Positions 57,842 through 64,000 of a stretch of 64,000 nt of DNA are shown piece after piece (position 1 is the stretch's first letter; every line of letters begins with the position of its first letter). The stretch is from the NCBI RefSeq assembly GCF_011745365.1, contig NW_024468911.1, forward strand, positions 4,644,759 through 4,708,758. The letters run 5' to 3'. The DNA comes from Cryphonectria parasitica EP155. Its lineage: Eukaryota > Ascomycota > Sordariomycetes > Diaporthales > Cryphonectriaceae. The notes below the pieces were generated by a model. It was not told the origin of the DNA. It saw only the letters and a list, made by a program, of their open reading frames with translations, and did no database searches. The translations under genes and the position numbers were made by a program.

Positions 57842-60800
57842 AATTTTTCTTGTTCTTTTTCTTCCTTGTTACGGCAGAGGACGGGTCGCCTGTTGGCCAG
57901 GGTGGCGAAAGAGGAGAAAAGTTCGTAGTTGTAATATAATCAAGACCAGCAGGAGTCGTGCCGATCGTGTGTGTTGGCAGAGGGAGAGGGAGGGAGTTGA
58001 CGGCGGAATTTCATGGGAGGGGACTACACGGCGGCGTCCCTCGGCGGGAGTGATGAGGGCTTCAACACAATCGCATCGACATTGAATTGTCGAACCTGGC
58101 CTCGAAGCCTGCCCGACAACAGCAACAGTCTGGAGGACGAGAGGGCAACAAAGCGGTGACGTTGGTTGGACAATTATTGGGAGGAAAGTCAAAGATTCCT
58201 TCAGGGGAAGGCAAGAGTCGGTTGCGGTCCACGCGGTTGAGAGGTCCAGTTCAGGGGTGGCGACGAGGCTAGCTGGAGTGACTCGTGGCTCGCTGGAAAA
58301 AGAATGATCAGACCCGGCGATCTTGTAGCTCCAAGTCCAGACCGTTGAGAAGGGCACAGACGCTGTCCTGTCGATGTCAGTGTGTGAAGAGGAATTGAGT
58401 CTTCTTCCCCCCAGAGTTCACTGGTGTTGAACGTGCCGTCCACTTCTGTCCGTCGTCTCGTTGCTCGTTGTACGAGCGTCTCTGGTGGGAAGGGGTTAGG
58501 TGTGTTGGACCACATGCGCAAGTGAGGTGAGGTGGCAGGTGGAATCTTTAGTTATTTTCGGGGGACCTGGCTATGCAGAGGTGCGTGTGTGTGTGTGTTT
58601 GAGGAGGCGGCGGTGTTGGAAGAGGGGCCAGGACAGGAGTGGATAAGATGGCCAGCGTTGGCCAGAGTGGACTTGGCGCTGGGACCGGCATGAGCCCTGG
58701 CAGCTACAGCCTGGAACTCAGGAGGAGAGGGTGTGCTGCAAGGCCCACCCCACCTCGCCTGGACCTGCTGGGCAACAACGACTAAAGAGGGTTGTGTGCA
58801 CACTGTTCTGGTCCCCTCTGCAGGGCCCGAGCTACACACCCATCCACCTCTACAATGCAGGGCCCCCCTTTTCTCTGTGTGGGCGGGCTAAAGTAGCTAT
58901 TGGGGCGCTGAGGCCCTACTACCCTACCACCTACTCCAGCACGATTACAGCACACAGTCAGCGTGGGCTCGGGACAGGGACTACCTGGCCACACCAAGGG
59001 GTCTTGGTTTATGGTGCCTGACCATGCTGGCCTGGCTACTGGCCTGGGTAATCTTTTTGGTAAACCTTGGGTTTAATTATCAGCAAAGTTCCAATCTCAC
59101 AGACAATTGCTTTTTTGTGACCATTCTCATCAGAGGATAGGGCAATCCTGTGATGAGTGATCGTCAACCCTCGACATAATCACCTTTTCTGGTCCTTTAA
59201 TTATGGACATTGCTATGCGGGCCAGACCATGCCTATGATCAATTTTACCCACTCCAATCAGCGTTCGCTAATTCTCACTACTGGCATTTCGCATACCAGT
59301 TAGTGGTATCGTACAGCAGCTGGTCGTGTGTTGGGCAACCTACAATTAATTAAACACCCCCCCCCCCTCTCTCCTCCCCTCCTGACGTTTGCCTCCTGCA
59401 AGAAATCTGCACCTAGCTAGAAGCAGACCACATTTGCCCACCCACACTGTACTTTTGCTACATATAACGAGTCGTGCCAGTGCATCCATCACATCGCATC
59501 ATATCACATCACAATCACTGCCGATCAGTCAGGCGGACGAACAGCGGCACTAAGTACTCCCCCACGATGCTAGATCGCGCTCCTCTTGGGCTTTTATTGT
59601 CAGAATTTCTGTATAATACAACTCGAGTCGGTGTTTTCCGTTTGTACTCCTCAGGTTGCCGTCATCGTTATCACGTCGGGGACTTTACCCGCTCATATCC
59701 ACAAGGCACCCCCCCTCGAATTACTGCATCATTTTGAGAGGGGAAAACTGCGTGGGTTTCATTTCCCAATGGCATCCAATGGTAGGTGGTATATTCGTCT
59801 TGCCCTCCAATATGTTCTCTTGTCCAAAATACGTAGTTTGCAGATGCGGTCTTTCAGACAGGGACATATGATCTGCGCAATTTCACCGCATTTTACAAAG
59901 ACATCCCAACTCTGGTTATTAAATCCACACGGTTGCCCTCTTTTTTCTTTTCTTGGCTCCCTTAATCTTCATGACCGCACGGACTCGATGGGAAATATTA
60001 TGGAAATAGTGTATGAGGTACGATGCGACTAGCTGGTCGATCTGGCGCCACATCTCGTGTAATAGTAAAACAGAAAAAAGAGAGCAGGCCATCTAGAGCT
60101 AGTGCAGCCTTGGTGACCTTGGCGATGGGTTTTCCATCGAGGTCACCAGGCCTGTTTGCCTACACAAGCATCTGGCTTAACCGAGTCGAGACCAGGCTCC
60201 CCGTAGACTTTGTCTGTTCGATTTGCGGCCAATTTAGCCAGAAGGTGATCGACTGAATACCTTCATCATAACTGCTTGTAGTACATACTTACCCATAGTA
60301 TATAGTATTACGTAGTAATATAGGGAACATTCACTTTAGGCCAACAGATGCTACATCATCAAGCCTTGCGGCGCCTCGCGCTTTCCCAGCCTCGCGCCCA
60401 GCCTTGGCTCCGAAATCTTGTAAGTATCCCATCCAGCTTCAGGGGGGGGGGTGAGAGGGGTTGGTTATCGTTTGGTGCAGCCCCTTCCCAAAGTCAAAAA
60501 GAACACTTCACTCATCCGGCGTTACCGTTCTGCAATAATGCAATTTCTCTGCCACATTCTCACAAGCGCCAGCGATACTTCTCAAACGTCCATGGTCAGA
60601 TGCAAAGTAGTGGACAACCCTATCTCACTCGCTCTCTCGCTAACCAACACATACACATACACACGAGATGATCACAAGACTATTCCCAGACAGGACTCTT
60701 TTTCGTCTCCCGTTACGCGTGCATCCTGCAAGATATCGGACCACCCCCCCCCCAAAAAAGACTGGGCTGCGACCCCCTCTTCCAACGTTCCGGTCTCCAT

Positions 60801-62276
60801 TTAAGGTTTCATATAGAGTGGTGTTGGCCTGCGCACCCAGGCCTGCCAACCCTGTGTGTGTGTGTCCAGCTAGATGCAGTGCCGGAGATTTTGAAGCCCA
60901 TGTCCATCCATATCTGAGATCTCACATTCCACAATGGCTGGCCCGGTACCTCAAGATGTAGAATAGAAATAATAAGAAAAAAAATGAAACCCTTTTTGAA
61001 AATAACAACAACAAAGTCGACGTGTAGTCCATGAGTACTACGTGATACTGCCTTGTACCTTGACAAACAAGTTCATACCCAGCCGACAGTCAGATGCTGC
61101 CTCTCGCCAGACTTGCCAATTCCATAGTAAAGTCAATTCGGCCTCTTACCTCGGTCTAGTTGTTCCCTCATGACTGATCATCCCAAGAGTTGCCAAGCTG
61201 AGCATGTTCACCGAGCAGGAAATCTCAACATCACAGGGGGACGTGGCATAAAAAAAAATGATTTTGTCCTTGAAGAAAAAAAGTACTTGTAAGAAGACGT
61301 GTCGCCTGCCACAAGGAGGAGCCAACAGCAAGCAAACAAGCAAACCCCCCCCCCCCCGCCCAGGCGCGCGCCCGCAGTGATTGCCCGGCGCGCACGTTTC
61401 AGAGTCGACCCTCTACTCTTTTGTGTCTGTCATTTTCCAACGCGCGACCCCGACCCACACCCACTTTTTTTTTTTGGTCCTTCCTCCTTGTTCAACAGGC
61501 GAGACCGCATACAGCACGATCCTCCGTACCGGCATGCCGGTAGAGACAAAAAAGAAAACCATTCCCAGGCGCTGATCGTCACTGCCGCCACCGGACCGCG
61601 GATTTCCTTGTGGTGGGGAGGACGAGGGGGCGGGACGGGTTCCCCGTCAAAGGAGGCTGATTTGATTGATTCAAATGTTTCCTTCCTCTACATTCGATAC
61701 CGAAGGGTCTCGTCCAGACTGACCGACGAATCCTAGGCCCTGGGCTGAGAGGGACTTTAAGGCGAAACAGAAGCAGGTGACTTGACGTGCCCCTGCCGGA
61801 CCTGACTTCCATTCCCTGCCGTCGGTGGCACGATTGAAGAGAGAGAGAGAGAGAGCAACAATAAGATGGTTCCGTGATGTCGACATTTTCATGCCCGTTC
61901 AGCACGCGTATACTGCCTCCACCATATGTAGTCGCCGCGACAAACGTGCCAAGGACATGCGTTAGGCAAAACCTTGTTATTTTTATTTTTATATTTACTA
62001 GATGGTTTGGATAGCTGCCGGTGATCTCCCACCTCACTCAGACCAGCTTGCGTCGTGTGTTCTTTCTCTTGTTTGTGCTCCCCCTCCGATATAGAATCTT
62101 CCGAAATTATGAAAAGCACGTTCACGTTCAAAGGAGAGGGGCGTTGAGGGTGGAGGGATCCCGTGGTAGGCCAAGTACACAAACTGATCCTGACTCGTGG
62201 TAATTTATTGGGTGGAATTACCCGCAGTATTAGAGATCTACCAAAATGAAAGACTCATCTCGCCATGATGGTGTCT

Positions 62277-62280
<4 letters not shown>

Positions 62281-62313
<33 letters not shown>
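62281..62313. repeat. CT microsatellite
   Basis: Perfect CT run of about 16 units. Confidence 0.9.
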
Positions 62314-62315
<2 letters not shown>

Positions 62316-63722
62316 ATTGCGATATTCTCTGCCCGTTGGTACCCGCGCGAGCTCAGATCTCTGCGCTCAGTTATGGGCACTACTATAGATTCCACGTATA
62401 TTCATTTCCCTTGGAAAAAGGCAAGGGCAAGACAAAGACAGACAGAACCATACCTAGCACATCTCCTCCCTCTCTCTCTCTGCTGCCTCAACCTGCCATT
62501 TTACCCCGGAATCCATCGGGGCTCGGGTGCTTACGTTTCAAGAAGACATGAAACAAGGCTCGGCGAGGCCCACCCCTGCTTCACTATCTTACTACCTTCC
62601 TTCCTCCTCCTCCTGCTATTTACATACAGTCCCAGTCTTGTACCCACTATGGAAGACCGAAATGTTCTGTTCTGTTCCGAGCCCACGATCCTTGTTGTTC
62701 GCTAAAGAAGCGAACCAGGCCACAGGGATACATGATGATGGATGGATAGTTATGGGGACTGCACAGAACAGCTGCTTCCTATCTCTACTATGTGGTTCAT
62801 CCCGCCCCCTCCATCTTTTGATTGCTCAAGTACATAAGTACACATGTTACACACCAATGTACCGTAGCAATATTCTCTGGACAAGAGACAAAAGCCAAAC
62901 AAGCCACAAGAGATCTGGACCCCCAGCCCTGGAGGTGTCTGGGATAGTGGTGGAGAAAGAAGGAAAAGCCTCCCCCGCCAGGGACCCTGCCGATCAGTTT
63001 ACATAGTACTACTACTTACTACTGTATGCACTACAGTACCTGGCTGTGGCCCCCTTGTTGTGTGTTTTGTTTCTTCTTCTGTGTATGTAGCATCCTGTTT
63101 TCAGTGGGGTTGGGTTCCCTGAAGAGAGGGCACGCCAAAATAAACTGCTGCAAGAATCTTTCATCTCATCTCTCTCTGACACACATATCATGTACATTGG
63201 GGGGGGCATCAAAACCCTCTTCAGATGATTTTCTGCGCATTAATCAGACACATGCCGGAACAATAGTGCACCACCCCCCCTCCCCCTACGCTTTTGTGGT
63301 TCTCTGCTTCCGCATTCCCTCCCACCTGCAAGGAATGACAACACAAGGACCCCACATACCTTCGGTCACGATTAATTACATACATGAACGAGGCTGGCTG
63401 GATCGGGACTGCATAGAGTATGTTCTGCGACCACCACCGCCACAATTCCTCCCGAGCATTATGCACCAAGACACACACACACATGCCTCATGCCTCAGCC
63501 GTCCCCCCACACCTTCTCATCCCCTGGCAAGCCCGCTGCACGTCTCTTCTCTTCCGCGGCTGTCACCTTCCGCTACAGTCCACACAGGGAAAGGGGATGA
63601 ACCATGGAATCATGGGCCAGACCAAGGATTATTGATAACAAAACCAGGCGTAGGAAAGAATGAGAAATAAATAGAAAGAAGAAAACAAGCAACCTCGCAT
63701 TCCGAAATGGCGTGCACACATC

Positions 63723-63743
63723 CACACACACACACACACACAC
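63723..63743. repeat. CA microsatellite
   Basis: CA run of about ten units near the right edge. Confidence 0.85.
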
Positions 63744-64000
63744 CAGCCCTACGTAGCCACCCTAGAAAGGAAGGAAATAAAGACAAAGAAATAAGCGAGG
63801 GGGAAAAGAAGAAAAGAGTCAAAGAAAGGACAACAGGTCCAGCAGCAGCATCACAGGAGAACATGGTGAAACAAGCCACCTCGTCACCCGTAAGAGTTCT
63901 AATACATGTATGTATCTGACGTGAGATGATGGGATGGATGGGGTGGGATGGGATGGTCCTCACTCACTTTCTCTTCCCCAGACCCTTCCCTTGTCATCAT

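Larger units (their letters stand above)
57842..64000. other. About 6 kb without a supported gene at the right edge
   Basis: The first few hundred bases are the probable 5' region of the RhoGAP gene. Beyond that, both strands carry only short open frames without domains or convincing splice continuity. The part from about 59.0 to 60.3 kb is AT-richer and may be older degenerate sequence. Further right are a CT tract (62281-62313), CA tracts (near 63470 and 63723-63743) and TAC-rich words near 63005-63040. A gene whose body lies beyond position 64000 cannot be excluded. Confidence 0.45.

Noticed and set aside
59586..60032. 148-residue plus-strand open frame
   Set aside because: There is no recognisable domain, the composition is unlike the coding genes of the window, and it lies in an AT-richer gene-free stretch.
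63026..63670. 214-residue plus-strand open frame near the right edge
   Set aside because: It crosses a CA repeat and His/Ser/Pro low complexity, with no domain or plausible ATG context.

Overview
The window is chromosomal DNA of a filamentous ascomycete (Pezizomycotina), most likely a Sordariomycete. The basis is short GT-AG introns of about 50-280 nt with CTAAC/CTGAC-type branch sites, intron-split single genes on both strands, long intergenic spaces rich in CT/GA tracts, and a set of conserved fungal housekeeping genes. No prokaryotic features, rRNA or tRNA genes, transposase or secondary-metabolite cluster could be supported. Exon junctions were read by eye from splice signals, reading-frame continuity and protein conservation. 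All multi-exon models below close exactly in frame except one.

Left part (1-8.4 kb): a small basic coiled-coil protein of unknown function (+), translation initiation factor eIF3g (-), and a large PH-domain protein (-). A roughly 10.1-kb stretch without a convincing gene follows (8.36-18.47 kb), full of microsatellites. It separates the PH gene from a divergently transcribed Ser-rich coiled-coil protein (+, 18.5-19.9 kb).

Middle part (21-45 kb): a mitochondrial L-2-hydroxyglutarate dehydrogenase-type FAD enzyme whose reading frame is broken by one missing base (+); a WD-like DUF2415 protein (-); mitochondrial Hsp70/Ssc1 (+); a membrane-anchored multicopper oxidase (-); SRP68 (-); a 1.2-kDa-residue-scale mitochondrial PPR protein of cya-5 type (+, about 1230 residues); and a 1388-residue MMS1/CPSF-A-type beta-propeller protein (-) that contains a GC-AG intron.

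Right part (45-64 kb): a TBC Rab-GAP with a C-terminal membrane anchor (Gyp8/TBC1D20 type, +), the GARP tether subunit Vps52 (-), and a two-LIM RhoGAP of Rga1 type (-) whose first zinc finger is split over two tiny exons. The last 6 kb holds no supported gene.

The genes do not form a pathway cluster. Several concern membrane traffic and targeting (SRP68, TBC GAP, Vps52, RhoGAP). Others concern mitochondria (Hsp70, PPR protein, 2-hydroxyglutarate dehydrogenase). I found no clear new biological system. The observations most worth following are the frameshifted dehydrogenase, the unusual membrane multicopper oxidase, the DUF2415 protein, the 10-kb gene-free stretch, and a short CACTACTG-type word shared by distant intergenic regions.
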